A DNA stretch of 64,000 nucleotides from Bacteroidales bacterium (GCA_017529425.1 JAFXNQ010000039.1:26981-90980), one strand, 5' to 3'; counted from the first letter of the stretch, positions 50,114 through 58,281 are shown. Translations and numbers: made by a program. The notes: a model not told the origin generated them from the sequence alone.

Positions 50114-51928
50114 TCAATCAAAAATTTGACTTAACTTCTTGTTTATTTCTGTGAACCTCTGTTCGTCGAACTTGAACACCTTGCGGTCGTAGGTGTAGAA
50201 ACCGTTCAGTTCGGTCTCGACATCGGTGGTCTGGGTGTAGATGGCACCAGATATCGCCATAGAATCAACATTCTCGATTATCTTGGTGACATAGCGTACA
50301 TACCGGTCGTTGAGATTAGCACTCTCGCTCTCCAGATTGCGGTAGCCCCAGCCTTCGCCCGCCCAGGTATGCTCCGGTACCTGGAAACCGATGCCTCCGA
50401 ATTCACCCACTACAACCACATAGTCCGTGTGGGGATGACTCCGCGGGAGAGGGTCTTCGCTATAGTTGTGGAAATCCATAATGTCTCCGCACGGGAACAA
50501 GTTGCCGCCGCTGGCGGGATTTACCAGACGGGTGGGATCCATAAGTTTGGTACGGGTTGCAACTTCTATAGTATTGAACTGTCCCCAGGCCTCGTTGAAA
50601 GGAACCCATACAATAATGCAGGGGTGGTTGTGGAGCTGATCCATCACGGCGGTCCAGTCTTTCCAGTACTGGTCGCGGCTGACCTCGCTGCGCTTGGGCT
50701 CCGGTTCGGGTCCTTCGAGGAAATCGTCCTGCCCGTCCCACTTGGGGCTGGTCCAGTTGTCGCCGTTGGGCATATCCTGCCAAACCAGCATGCCAAGGCG
50801 GTCGCAATGGTAATACCAGCGCTCCGGCTCCACCTTTACATGCTTGCGGATGGTGTTGTAGCCCAACTCTTTGGTGCGGATTATGTCAAACGCCAGAGCT
50901 TCGTCGGTGGGGGCGGTATAGAGGCCGTCGGGCCACCAACCCTGATCCAGCGGGCCGAAACAGAATACCGGCTTGTCGTTGAGCATTATGCGTAGCGAAC
51001 CGTTTGCGTCACGTCCGGCCGACACTTTGCGCATTGCAGCATAGCTGGTCACCTCGTCTGTCTTGACGCCGTTATCCTTGAGCTCCACCTTCACGTCGTA
51101 GAGGAAGGGGTCATCGGGGCTCCAGAGTTTGGGATTATCCAGTTTTAAATTGATCTCTTCGCCAGGTTTGCCGGATTTGGTTGCAACTGTCTGGGCACCA
51201 TCCATAATCTTGACCTCAACCTCGCCATCGGACGCGCATGCATCCACATTCACGCAGATGGTGTTCAAATCCAGATATGGAGTGATGGTGAGCTTGTTTA
51301 TGTAGCTCTCTGACACCGGTTCCAGCCAGATTGTCTGCCAGATGCCGGTAACGGAGGTATACCATATGCCGCTGTGGTCCACACGCTGCTTGCCCACCGC
51401 ATGGATGTCCTTCTCTGTGCGGTCCTCAACCTCTATGCGGATCTCGTTCTCACCTTTCTTAAGCCACTGTGTGATATCAGCATTGATGGCGGTGTAGCCT
51501 CCGATGTGGCTGGCGGCCTCGCTGCCGTTGATAAATATCTTGCTGGAACAGTCTATGCCTCCGCAATGCAGCAGCACGTGCCCTTTGAGATACTTAGAGG
51601 GAAGGCTGAATTTGCGTGAATATGTCAGGCGCGCATCCTCTCCAACACCGATACCCACGCCAGACAGGGCGCTCTCCAGCGGGAACGGAACCAGAATCTT
51701 GCCGCTGGTGTCGCAGGTTGCGAAATCCCAGAAACCGTTGAGGTTGACCCAGTCTTTTCTCACCATCTGTGGACGGGGATATTCCGGCAATACATTGTTT
51801 ACATCAAGGTTTTCTCCCCATTCGGTAAGAATACGGTCTCCGGCGGGAGCCCAGTCGACTGTCTCTTTCTGTTGTGCGCAAGACACGAGGGCCACCAACA
51901 GGGCCAGCGCAAGCAAATTCCGTTTCAT
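50114..51928 (-). CDS. Glycoside hydrolase family 2 lipoprotein
   Basis: 604 aa. Lipobox LVSC (cysteine about residue 17), so attached to the outer membrane. N-terminal sugar-binding jelly roll (LNGFWDFATCDTSGKILVPFPLE; GGIDCSSKIFING), an Ig-like middle domain and the TIM barrel from about residue 325. The acid/base is the E of PFNEAWGQ and the probable nucleophile the E of VVGEFGG. Specificity (beta-galactosidase, beta-glucuronidase or beta-mannosidase type) cannot be read; the short 604 aa form and absence of the LacZ C-terminal domain fit small GH2 enzymes of gut Bacteroidales. Predicted promoter within the tsf terminator. Confidence 0.9.
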   Translation of the reverse strand: MKRNLLALALLVALVSCAQQKETVDWAPAGDRILTEWGENLDVNNVLPEYPRPQMVRKDWVNLNGFWDFATCDTSGKILVPFPLESALSGVGIGVGEDARLTYSRKFSLPSKYLKGHVLLHCGGIDCSSKIFINGSEAASHIGGYTAINADITQWLKKGENEIRIEVEDRTEKDIHAVGKQRVDHSGIWYTSVTGIWQTIWLEPVSESYINKLTITPYLDLNTICVNVDACASDGEVEVKIMDGAQTVATKSGKPGEEINLKLDNPKLWSPDDPFLYDVKVELKDNGVKTDEVTSYAAMRKVSAGRDANGSLRIMLNDKPVFCFGPLDQGWWPDGLYTAPTDEALAFDIIRTKELGYNTIRKHVKVEPERWYYHCDRLGMLVWQDMPNGDNWTSPKWDGQDDFLEGPEPEPKRSEVSRDQYWKDWTAVMDQLHNHPCIIVWVPFNEAWGQFNTIEVATRTKLMDPTRLVNPASGGNLFPCGDIMDFHNYSEDPLPRSHPHTDYVVVVGEFGGIGFQVPEHTWAGEGWGYRNLESESANLNDRYVRYVTKIIENVDSMAISGAIYTQTTDVETELNGFYTYDRKVFKFDEQRFTEINKKLSQIFD

Positions 51929-51937
51929 AGGTATACA

Positions 51938-51977
51938 AAAAATAAAAGATCAGCCACAAAGCTAATCTTTTATTTTT
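51938..51977 (-). terminator. tsf operon terminator containing the GH2 promoter box
   Basis: Stem 51938-51950 with 51965-51977, one mismatch, then AGC/GCT and a 6-nt loop. On the - strand the T-rich arm TTTTATTTTTT follows. TAGCTTTG (51964-51957 on -), a TAnnTTTG match, spans one inner arm and the loop, 29 bp before the GH2 ATG. Confidence 0.7.
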
Positions 51978-52003
51978 AAAATCCGTATGTTGCGGATGCG
52001 TGC

Positions 52004-52999
52004 TTAGTCGCTCAGTGAGAAACGTGCGAAAGAAACCACCTTAGCCTCAGGATCAACACTCTTGATATAATCCTTAACGCTAACCTTGCCCTCCATTACA
52101 AACTCCTGGTTCTCAAGAGTCTGCTCTTTGAAGAACTTGGCCAGACGGCCCTTGGCGATGTTCTGGATCTTATTCTCGTCGAGGTTTGCAGCAGCCTCTG
52201 CACCAACGGTAGCGATAATCTCGCGTGCCTGTGCGGCCTGAGCCTCTGTGAGCCAACCTTTTGCAGTGTTGGAAGAGATGTGGTCTTCGCTGTCGCAATG
52301 AGCGGGATTGATACCTGCTTTCTTGAGTGCGTTATCCACAACCCTGCGAACCTGCTCCTCTTTGGTCTTCTCCACAGCAACGGTCATTTCCTGCTCAACT
52401 ACGTTGGCGGGAACGCTGCTCTCGTCAACTGCGACGGGTTTCATAGAGGTAACCTGCATTGCGATATGCTTTGCAAGCTCTTCAGAAACCACCTTGTTAA
52501 AGCCGACGATGGCGCCGTCCTTCTTGGTGAAGTGGATATAAGAACCTATAAATTCAGCCTGCATCTTTGCGTAGAAAGCAATCTGGTGCTTCTCGCCGCA
52601 TTTTGCAGCCTGCTCGGTGATGAATTCGGTAACGGTCTGGCCGTTAGGCATGGGAGCATTCTCGAGGGCAGCCTTGTCCTCGGGGAGAGCTGCCATAGCT
52701 GCATCAGCTACAGCCTCTGCAAGAGCTTTGAACTCTGCGGTAGCCGATACAAAGTCGGTTTCGCAACCAAGAGCCACCAGTATGGCGGTTTTGGCATCCG
52801 GAGAGATACGTGCTATAACCGCACCTTCGTTGGTTTCGCGGTCTGCGCGCTTTGCTGCTACCAGCTTACCTTTCTCACGAATGATTTCCTGTGCACGCTC
52901 AAAGTCGCCTTCTGCCTCTACGAGCGCCTTTTTGCAGTCCATCATACCTGCGCCGGTCATTTTGCGCAGCTTTGCAACATCTACTGCTTTAATTTCCAT
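52004..52999 (-). CDS. tsf: Elongation factor Ts
   Basis: Nucleotide exchange factor for EF-Tu. 331 aa, longer than the roughly 280 aa E. coli form. N-terminal UBA-like VAKLRKMTGAGMMDCKKALVEAEGD, core motif CETDFVSATAEFKALAEAVA, then two repeats with KDGAIVGFNKV and a C-terminal LVLENQEFVMEGKVSVKDY-like end. Located 28 bp after rpsB, the usual gene pair. Confidence 0.96.
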   Translation of the reverse strand: MEIKAVDVAKLRKMTGAGMMDCKKALVEAEGDFERAQEIIREKGKLVAAKRADRETNEGAVIARISPDAKTAILVALGCETDFVSATAEFKALAEAVADAAMAALPEDKAALENAPMPNGQTVTEFITEQAAKCGEKHQIAFYAKMQAEFIGSYIHFTKKDGAIVGFNKVVSEELAKHIAMQVTSMKPVAVDESSVPANVVEQEMTVAVEKTKEEQVRRVVDNALKKAGINPAHCDSEDHISSNTAKGWLTEAQAAQAREIIATVGAEAAANLDENKIQNIAKGRLAKFFKEQTLENQEFVMEGKVSVKDYIKSVDPEAKVVSFARFSLSD

Positions 53000-53027
53000 T
53001 TCGAAAAGATTTTTTGACGGTTAATGA

Positions 53028-53846
53028 TTACTCAGCAGGTGTCTCTGCGGGAGCCTCCTCTACGGGAGCCTCTTTGCGTGCAGCGCGACGGGGACGTACC
53101 TTCTTAGCAGGTGCATCGCCCTCTTCGCCCATAGCCTCTGCATCTTTGTCTTTGTCCATCTGACGCTCAGCAGCACCCTCTGCAATTGCAGCGCAAACTG
53201 CGTCCATCACAATCGCGATGGATTTTGCAGCGTCATCGTTTGCCGGAATTACATAATCAATGTTTGTGGGGTCGCAACATGTATCAACCATTGCAAATAC
53301 CGGGATATTCAAACGATTGGCCTCTTTTACGGCATTGATCTCTTTCTGGACATCCACAACGAACAGTGCTGAAGGGAGGCGGGCCAGATCCTTGATGGAA
53401 CCGAGGTTCTTCTCAAGTTTAGCTTTCTGGCGGTCTATCTGCAGACGCTCGCGCTTTGCGAGAGTGTCAAAAGTACCGTCCTCTTTCATCTTGTCGATGG
53501 AGGTCATTTTCTTGACAGCCTTGCGGATGGTGGGGAAGTTGGTGAGCATACCGCCAGCCCAGCGCTCTGTTACGTAGGGCATTCCAACGGCTGCAGCCTT
53601 CTCGGCCACGATATCCTTGGCTTGTTTCTTGGTGGCAACGAAGAGCACCTTGCGGCCCGTGCGTGCGAGCTGCTTGAGGGCTGCCGATGCCTCGTCTATT
53701 TTAACTACAGTCTTATGCAGGTCAATGATATGGATCCCGTTCTTCTCCATGAAAATGTACGGAGCCATTTTGGGATTCCATTTTCTCTTCTGGTGACCGA
53801 AGTGAACACCTGCATCAAGCAAGTCTTGGAAATTTGTTCTTGACAT
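53028..53846 (-). CDS. rpsB: 30S ribosomal protein S2
   Basis: 272 aa. Start MSRTNFQDLLDAGVHFGHQKRKWNPKMAPYIF; family motifs NGIHIIDLHKTV, VLFVATKKQA, RWAGGMLTNF, PSALFVVDV and NRLNIPVFAMVDTCCDPTNIDYVIPANDDA. The acidic/basic tail (KKVRPRRAARKEAPVEEAPAETPAE) is an extension seen in Bacteroidetes S2. Confidence 0.97.
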   Translation of the reverse strand: MSRTNFQDLLDAGVHFGHQKRKWNPKMAPYIFMEKNGIHIIDLHKTVVKIDEASAALKQLARTGRKVLFVATKKQAKDIVAEKAAAVGMPYVTERWAGGMLTNFPTIRKAVKKMTSIDKMKEDGTFDTLAKRERLQIDRQKAKLEKNLGSIKDLARLPSALFVVDVQKEINAVKEANRLNIPVFAMVDTCCDPTNIDYVIPANDDAAKSIAIVMDAVCAAIAEGAAERQMDKDKDAEAMGEEGDAPAKKVRPRRAARKEAPVEEAPAETPAE

Positions 53847-54012
53847 TTTGATTCTTGTTTGTTTTTGTTTTTTCTCTTTTCATCAATACGAGGGTAGCAA
53901 TCTTATGGACTGGTCTCCCGTATTTTCCGCAGCAGTACAAACTATGGGTAGCAAATAAATTGGTCCCGCAATTTTAGAATAGCTGCTGTGCGTAAGTAAA
54001 TCAGTGTTAATG
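53847..54012 (-). promoter_or_regulatory. rpsB leader with two direct repeats
   Basis: On the - strand between rpsI and rpsB, two imperfect copies follow each other: 53946-53969 and 53892-53920. Both start GGGTAGCAA on the + strand and end TGGTC(TC)CCG. Such duplicated leader elements before rpsB are compatible with an autoregulatory S2 site; no known motif can be named. Confidence 0.35.
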
Positions 54013-54402
54013 TTAACGTTTGCTGAACTGGAAACGTCTACGTGCACCAGGCTGTCCAGGTTTCTTTCTCTCGACCTCGCGTGCATCGCGGGTGAGGAAA
54101 CCGTTGGACTTCAGTACCGGACGGTAAGCCTCGGTATCCACTTTGCAAAGTGCGCGTGCAATTGCAAGGCGGAGAGCCTCTGCCTGACCTTTGATTCCGC
54201 CGCCATCAAGGTTAGCCTTGATGTCGAAAGAAGCGAGAGTATCGGTAACCTCCATCGGCTGACGAACGATGTAACGGAGAGTATCCTCTTTGAAATACTC
54301 GTCCATAGGACGGTCGTTGATGGTGATGTTACCTTTACCGGTGCTGACATAAACGCGAGCAACAGCTGATTTACGTCTTCCAAGGGCGTTAATTACTTCC
54401 AT
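54013..54402 (-). CDS. rpsI: 30S ribosomal protein S9
   Basis: 129 aa. MEVINALGRRKSAVARVYVSTGKGNITINDRPMDEYF, GGGIKGQAEALRLAIARAL and C-terminal KKPGQPGARRRFQFSKR (family usually ends KRR-like basic tail contacting the P site). Directly after rplM (14 bp gap). Confidence 0.97.
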   Translation of the reverse strand: MEVINALGRRKSAVARVYVSTGKGNITINDRPMDEYFKEDTLRYIVRQPMEVTDTLASFDIKANLDGGGIKGQAEALRLAIARALCKVDTEAYRPVLKSNGFLTRDAREVERKKPGQPGARRRFQFSKR

Positions 54403-54416
54403 GCTTCGCTAATAGG

Positions 54417-54869
54417 TTAAATTTCGTTAAGGGTAATGGTTTTAGGATTCTGCGCCTGGTGAGGATGTTCGCTACCTATATAGAGATACAGGTTCTTGAA
54501 CTGCTTCTCGCCAAGACGGGTACGGGGGAGCATTCCGCGGACGGCGTGCTCGAGAACGGCCAACGGTTTGCGTGAGAACAGTTCCTTGGGGGTGGTGAAA
54601 CGCTGTCCACCGGGATAACCGGTGTGACGTACATACACCTTGTCTGTCATCTTCTTGCCGGTGAGGCGGACTTTGTCGGCGTTGACGATGATAACATTGT
54701 CACCGCAGTCTGCATTGGGCGTGAAGTTGGGTTTGTTCTTGCCGCGAAGCAAGATTGCAACCCTGCTTGCCAGACGTCCCAGGACCTGATCGGTAGCATC
54801 AATGACAACCCACTCTTTCGAGGAGTTCTCTTTGTTGACCGACTTGGTCTTGTAACTTAAAGTGTCCAC
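54417..54869 (-). CDS. rplM: 50S ribosomal protein L13
   Basis: 150 aa. Start MDTLSYKTKSVNKENSSKEWVVIDATDQVLGRLASRVA; VIIVNADKVRLTGKKMTDKVYVRHTGYPGG; LAVLEHAVRGMLPRTRLGEKQFKNL; ends EHPHQAQNPKTITLNEI. First gene of the rplM-rpsI unit, with a hairpin-containing leader and a clear promoter. Confidence 0.97.
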   Translation of the reverse strand: MDTLSYKTKSVNKENSSKEWVVIDATDQVLGRLASRVAILLRGKNKPNFTPNADCGDNVIIVNADKVRLTGKKMTDKVYVRHTGYPGGQRFTTPKELFSRKPLAVLEHAVRGMLPRTRLGEKQFKNLYLYIGSEHPHQAQNPKTITLNEI

Positions 54870-54903
54870 AGTCTTGTTGATTTTTAATGGTTAATATTTA
54901 ATG

Positions 54904-54984
54904 TGTTGCGGCCCAGTTTAGTCTGGGGGGCTGCAAAGGTAGATATTTTTTTCAAAGTGGCAAAAATATGTTACTTTCGCCGCC
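54904..54984 (-). promoter_or_regulatory. rplM promoter and hairpin leader; weak divergent dus box
   Basis: - strand TACCTTTG (54934-54941) matches TAnnTTTG, and TTG is found 19 nt upstream of it, a good -33 spacing. Downstream in the transcript, CCCAG and CTGGG (about 54911-54927) form a hairpin with flanking GC pairs, a plausible L13 autoregulation site. On the + strand, TACTTTCG (54972-54979) is a weaker -7 candidate for dus. Confidence 0.5.
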
Positions 54985-55959
54985 GTGAGGATTGCAGACA
55001 TAGATTTTGGCGGGCGGCCGCTGTTTCTGGCGCCCATGGAAGACGTCACCGATGCCTCCTTCCGTTATATCTGCAAGAAGTTCGGCGCCGCCATGGTCTA
55101 CACCGAATTCGTCTCCAGCGACGCCCTTGTCCGCGACGTTCCCAAATCCATCCAGAAACTCACCATCTACGATTACGAGCGCCCCATTGGCATCCAGATT
55201 TACGGCCACCCGCCCGACGCGATGGTTGATTCTGCCGTCAAGGTAGAGGCCTTCAACCCAGATGTCATCGACATCAACTTCGGCTGCCCGGTAAAGAAGA
55301 TTGCCGGCCGCGGCGCGGGGAGCGGCATGATGCGCGAGCCGGACAAGATGGTGGAGATTACACGCCGGGTGGTGGAGGCGGTGCACACCCCCGTCACGGT
55401 AAAGACCCGGCTGGGGTGGGACAACGACTCCAAGATTATAGTGGAGCTGGCGGAACGTCTCCAGGATGCCGGCATCAGCGCCCTCACCATCCATGGCCGC
55501 ACCCGCGCCCAGATGTACAAGGGAGAGGCCGACTGGACCTTGATCGGGGAGGTGAAGAATAACCCCCGGATGCACATCCCAATTATAGGTAACGGTGACA
55601 TACGCACCCCGCAGGAGGCAAAGGCCGCCTTTGACCGCTACGGGGTGGATGCAATAATGGTGGGCCGCGCAAGCTTTGGCCATCCCTGGGTGTTCCGCGA
55701 GATGCGGCATTACCTGGATACGGGAGAGGAGTTGGCGCCCATGTCGGTGGCGGAACGGGTCGCCCTTGCAAAGGACCATCTGGCCAAGTCTATAGAGATC
55801 AAAGGGGAACGCCGCGGCGTGTTTGAGATGCGGCGGCACCTGAGCTGTTATTTCAAAGGTTTGGAAAATTTTAAGGAAACCCGTATGAAATTAGTAACTT
55901 TGACGGACATTGATGCACTGTACGAAACGTTGGATTTCATAGGCCGCAACTGGCAATAG
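54985..55959 (+). CDS. dus: tRNA-dihydrouridine synthase (DusB-like)
   Basis: FMN-dependent reduction of tRNA uridines. 324 aa from a GTG at 54985 (RIADIDFGGRPLFLAPMEDVTDASFR follows); an ATG is not available upstream. Motifs: LFLAPMEDVTD, DVIDINFGCPVKKIAGRGAGSGMMREP (catalytic Cys about residue 98), ALTIHGRTRAQMYKGEADW and GNGDIRTPQEA. The start is only about 16 bp from the rplM promoter region. It is 4 bp upstream of lpxK. Confidence 0.92.
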   Translation: MRIADIDFGGRPLFLAPMEDVTDASFRYICKKFGAAMVYTEFVSSDALVRDVPKSIQKLTIYDYERPIGIQIYGHPPDAMVDSAVKVEAFNPDVIDINFGCPVKKIAGRGAGSGMMREPDKMVEITRRVVEAVHTPVTVKTRLGWDNDSKIIVELAERLQDAGISALTIHGRTRAQMYKGEADWTLIGEVKNNPRMHIPIIGNGDIRTPQEAKAAFDRYGVDAIMVGRASFGHPWVFREMRHYLDTGEELAPMSVAERVALAKDHLAKSIEIKGERRGVFEMRRHLSCYFKGLENFKETRMKLVTLTDIDALYETLDFIGRNWQ

Positions 55960-55963
55960 ATAT

Positions 55964-57016
55964 ATGGCAAAACTTGGTAACATATTCGCTTTTCCCTACG
56001 CAGCGGCACTTGCCCTGCGCAATCTGGCATACGACAAAGGGTGGAGGAAAAGCGTTAAGTTCGATAATGTATACATTCTCTCCTTCGGCAACATCACCGT
56101 TGGAGGCACCGGCAAGACGCCGCACGTGGAGATGTTTATCCGCGAACTGCTCAACAACGCATGGCGCGTGGCGGTGGTATCGCGCGGTTACGGCCGCAGG
56201 CAGCCCAAAACCAGCCGTTTTGTGGAGATTGACAGCAATGTGGAGGATGTGGGCGACGAACCTCTGCAGATAAAGCGCAAATTCCCCAATGTGAAGGTGG
56301 TGGTGGACAAAGACCGTGTGCGGGCAATCAATATGCTCATGGCACTCCCCTTTGGTGACGTGCCGGAGGTGATATTACTGGACGATGCCATGCAGTACCG
56401 CCGCCTGATCCCTACCCGGCAGATTACCCTTATCAACTATAACAGGCCTGTTTTCAAAGACAGCCTGCTCCCCTTTGGCCGCCTGCGCGACCTGCCCAGC
56501 CAGTTGCGCCGCGCCGATACGGTAATCATCACCAAGTGCCCTCTTTTCCTCAATGAGTGGGAAAAGCAGCAGGTTATTGCGGCCAACCGCATCAACCCCA
56601 ACCAGAAGGTATTCTTCACCTCCATCCGCTATTTTGATCCGGTACCGGTATTCGAGCAGGGGAACAAACGCTACGTTTATTCCAAGGAGGCGATTCTCTT
56701 TACAGGCATCGCCAACAGCGATTTGCTGCGCCACCACGTCAGCGCCCGTTACCCCCGCAACTATCACATAGAGTTCGGGGACCATCACGTTTTTTCTGCA
56801 CGCGACATTGCCCAGATAGAGAAATTTGCCAGAAAACGCCCGCAGGCCATCATCCTTACCACAGAGAAAGACGCACAGCGTATACGCCGCAATCCTTTGA
56901 TAAGCGAACTTCTCAAGGAGCGCGTATTTTATATACCCATTGAGATAGGTATGGTAGAAGATGAATCTACCGAGGGGCTGTTTGCCGTGAAACCTCCCGT
57001 CAATGCCGGAGAGTAA
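55964..57016 (+). CDS. lpxK: LpxK, tetraacyldisaccharide 4'-kinase
   Basis: Phosphorylates the lipid A disaccharide at the 4' position. 350 aa. Walker A ILSFGNITVGGTGKTPHVE (about residues 39-57), SRGYGRRQPK, VVVDKDRVRA, EVILLDDAMQYRRLIP (the family's DD-H/Q site) and TTEKDAQRI toward the C-terminus. The N-terminus is hydrophobic for membrane attachment. Co-directional with dus and the DUF456 gene. Confidence 0.94.
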   Translation: MAKLGNIFAFPYAAALALRNLAYDKGWRKSVKFDNVYILSFGNITVGGTGKTPHVEMFIRELLNNAWRVAVVSRGYGRRQPKTSRFVEIDSNVEDVGDEPLQIKRKFPNVKVVVDKDRVRAINMLMALPFGDVPEVILLDDAMQYRRLIPTRQITLINYNRPVFKDSLLPFGRLRDLPSQLRRADTVIITKCPLFLNEWEKQQVIAANRINPNQKVFFTSIRYFDPVPVFEQGNKRYVYSKEAILFTGIANSDLLRHHVSARYPRNYHIEFGDHHVFSARDIAQIEKFARKRPQAIILTTEKDAQRIRRNPLISELLKERVFYIPIEIGMVEDESTEGLFAVKPPVNAGE

Positions 57017-57053
57017 CAACCCGTCATTGCCGGCGTGACCGGCAATCCAAGTT

Positions 57054-57527
57054 ATGGTAATAAACATCATCGCAATTCTCCTTGCCATCGCGGGCCTTGT
57101 AGGGTGCATCCTCCCGGTGCTTCCCGGCCCCCCAATCAGCTGGGGCGCCCTGCTGCTGCTCTACTTCTTCGGAAACGGAGAGATGTCCCTGAAGTTCCTG
57201 CTGGTCTGGCTGGGCATTACCATTATTGTCACCATTCTGGATTATCTGGTGCCTGCACAGTTCACCCGCATAACCGGAGGCTCCAAAGTTGCCGGTCGCG
57301 GCTCTTTGGTGGGACTCTTTGCGGGACTCATCTTCTTCCCGCCGTGGGGTATGATAATCGGCGCCTTCCTGGGCGCCGTCGCCGCTGAGGTCATAATCAA
57401 CCGCACAGCCCTGGCCGACAGCATCAAACCCGCGCTGGGCTCCTTTGCCGGCTTTATCACCGGTACCTTCCTCAAACTGGTGGCCAGCGGCCTGATGTTC
57501 TGGTACCTGTTCCGTTTTATGAACTAG
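57054..57527 (+). CDS. DUF456 membrane protein
   Basis: 157 aa. Hydrophobic throughout with three or four helices and glycine-rich turns: LVGCILPVLPGPPISWGALLLLY, GSKVAGRGSLVGLFAGLIFFPPWGMIIGAFLGAVAAEV and LGSFAGFITGTFLKLVASGLMFWYLF. This is the DUF456 pattern; function unknown. Starts 37 bp after lpxK. Confidence 0.85.
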   Translation: MVINIIAILLAIAGLVGCILPVLPGPPISWGALLLLYFFGNGEMSLKFLLVWLGITIIVTILDYLVPAQFTRITGGSKVAGRGSLVGLFAGLIFFPPWGMIIGAFLGAVAAEVIINRTALADSIKPALGSFAGFITGTFLKLVASGLMFWYLFRFMN

Positions 57528-57554
57528 CGGGGACTGCCTCCCTGGCAAAAGCTT

Positions 57555-57595
57555 CCGCCACCCAAAAAAACGCGAATGCGTATTTTGGGTGGCGG
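57555..57595 (+). terminator. Hairpin after the DUF456 gene
   Basis: Perfect 13-bp stem (57555-57567 with 57583-57595), 15-nt loop. The arms carry A4/T4 next to the loop rather than a T-run after the stem, so it may act as a terminator or as a processing/barrier hairpin for the dus-lpxK-DUF456 transcript. Confidence 0.5.
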
Positions 57596-57688
57596 GGATG
57601 GCTTACGTCGCTGATGACATAAGAATAAAAGGCCGCGTTGATGGGGTATCTCCTCCGCGGCAACAAAACCAGGGCTTTATACCCTATT

Positions 57689-57826
57689 CTACCACTCGCC
57701 TTCTGTCTCTGTCACCTTCTCTGTCTCGCTGGTGCATATCACACCCTGAGTGTTCACAAAGACCACTTCGCTTGCAGGAGATGCATAAACTTCTGACAGG
57801 TTGTCGTTCCTGATTACGTATTTCAT
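57689..57826 (-). CDS. Small peptide, 45 aa, SETEKVTETxGEW family, copy 2
   Basis: Reverse-strand ATG at 57826 to TAG at 57689. The sequence MKYVIRNDNLSEVYASPASE is followed by VVFVNTQGVICTSETEKV and TETEGEW. Against copy 1 (19560-19703) 21 of the last 32 residues are identical, with the cysteine, the SETEKVTET block and the terminal GEW kept. The DNA in the tail-coding part is also similar. No gene follows downstream on this strand. No signal peptide. Function unknown; it is too short for routine gene calling. Confidence 0.75.
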   Translation of the reverse strand: MKYVIRNDNLSEVYASPASEVVFVNTQGVICTSETEKVTETEGEW

Positions 57827-57937
57827 AAAGCGCTTTATTAATGATAATGCCCTGTTTGTTTGCAAATATATAAAAATACCTCTATAGTTGCAATACCCTA
57901 TCAGTAAAGAAAAAAGCCGACGATGCTGTCGGCTTTG

Positions 57938-58011
57938 TCGGGATACCCCGACTCGAACGGGGGACCACCTGGTCCCAAACCAGGTGCGCTAACCAACTGC
58001 GCCACATCCCG
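57938..58011 (-). tRNA. tRNA-Pro (UGG)
   Basis: Full cloverleaf on the - strand: acceptor CGGGATG with TATCCCG (one G-T pair), D arm GCGC/GCGC, anticodon stem CCTGG/CCAGG with loop TTTGGGA (anticodon TGG) and T arm CCCCG TTCGAGT CGGGG, discriminator A. CCA is not encoded. Confidence 0.95.
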
Positions 58012-58020
58012 ATTGGGCTG

Positions 58021-58068
58021 CAAAGATATAAAAAAATTTGGGGAATATGTAAAAACCCCATATCTTTG
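58021..58068. promoter_or_regulatory. Divergent promoter boxes for tRNA-Pro and the tRNA-Ser leader
   Basis: - strand TATCTTTG (58021-58028) is 10 bp before tRNA-Pro. + strand TATCTTTG (58061-58068) has TTTG at 58037-58040, 20 nt upstream, an ideal -33 spacing. The + promoter points to a transcript starting at about 58074. Confidence 0.65.
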
Positions 58069-58073
58069 CCCTC

Positions 58074-58281
58074 CCTAACCCTCGCAAGCGAGGGGTTTGG
58101 GACCTCAATAACAATCGCCCAACAAAAGGCTAACAATCGCCATCAGGCGATAGCGGAGGCTGAGCAGCGTAGGCAGGGTTGATAATCGCCTACAGGCGAT
58201 AGCGAAGCGCGAGCAGGGCTAGCCAAAGTGCTGATAGCAAGCGCGGAGCGAGGGGTCTGGGGCCTGGCCCCAGTATAATCA
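58074..58281 (+). ncRNA. Candidate structured leader or small RNA upstream of tRNA-Ser
   Basis: About 208 nt from the predicted start to the tRNA. It opens with a hairpin CCCTCGC/GCGAGGG (58079-58094). Two tandem repeats about 49 nt apart each contain ATCGCC-N4-GGCGAT (58136-58151, 58185-58200), followed by AGCG(G/A)AG and GAGCAG. A GGGGCC/GGCCCC hairpin (58257-58273) lies just before the tRNA. No ORF longer than a few codons is kept. It may be a tRNA-Ser precursor leader or an independent RNA. Confidence 0.4.

Noticed and set aside
57555..57595. Insertion-sequence end
   Set aside because: The 13-bp dyad looks like one hairpin; no transposase gene or target duplication nearby.
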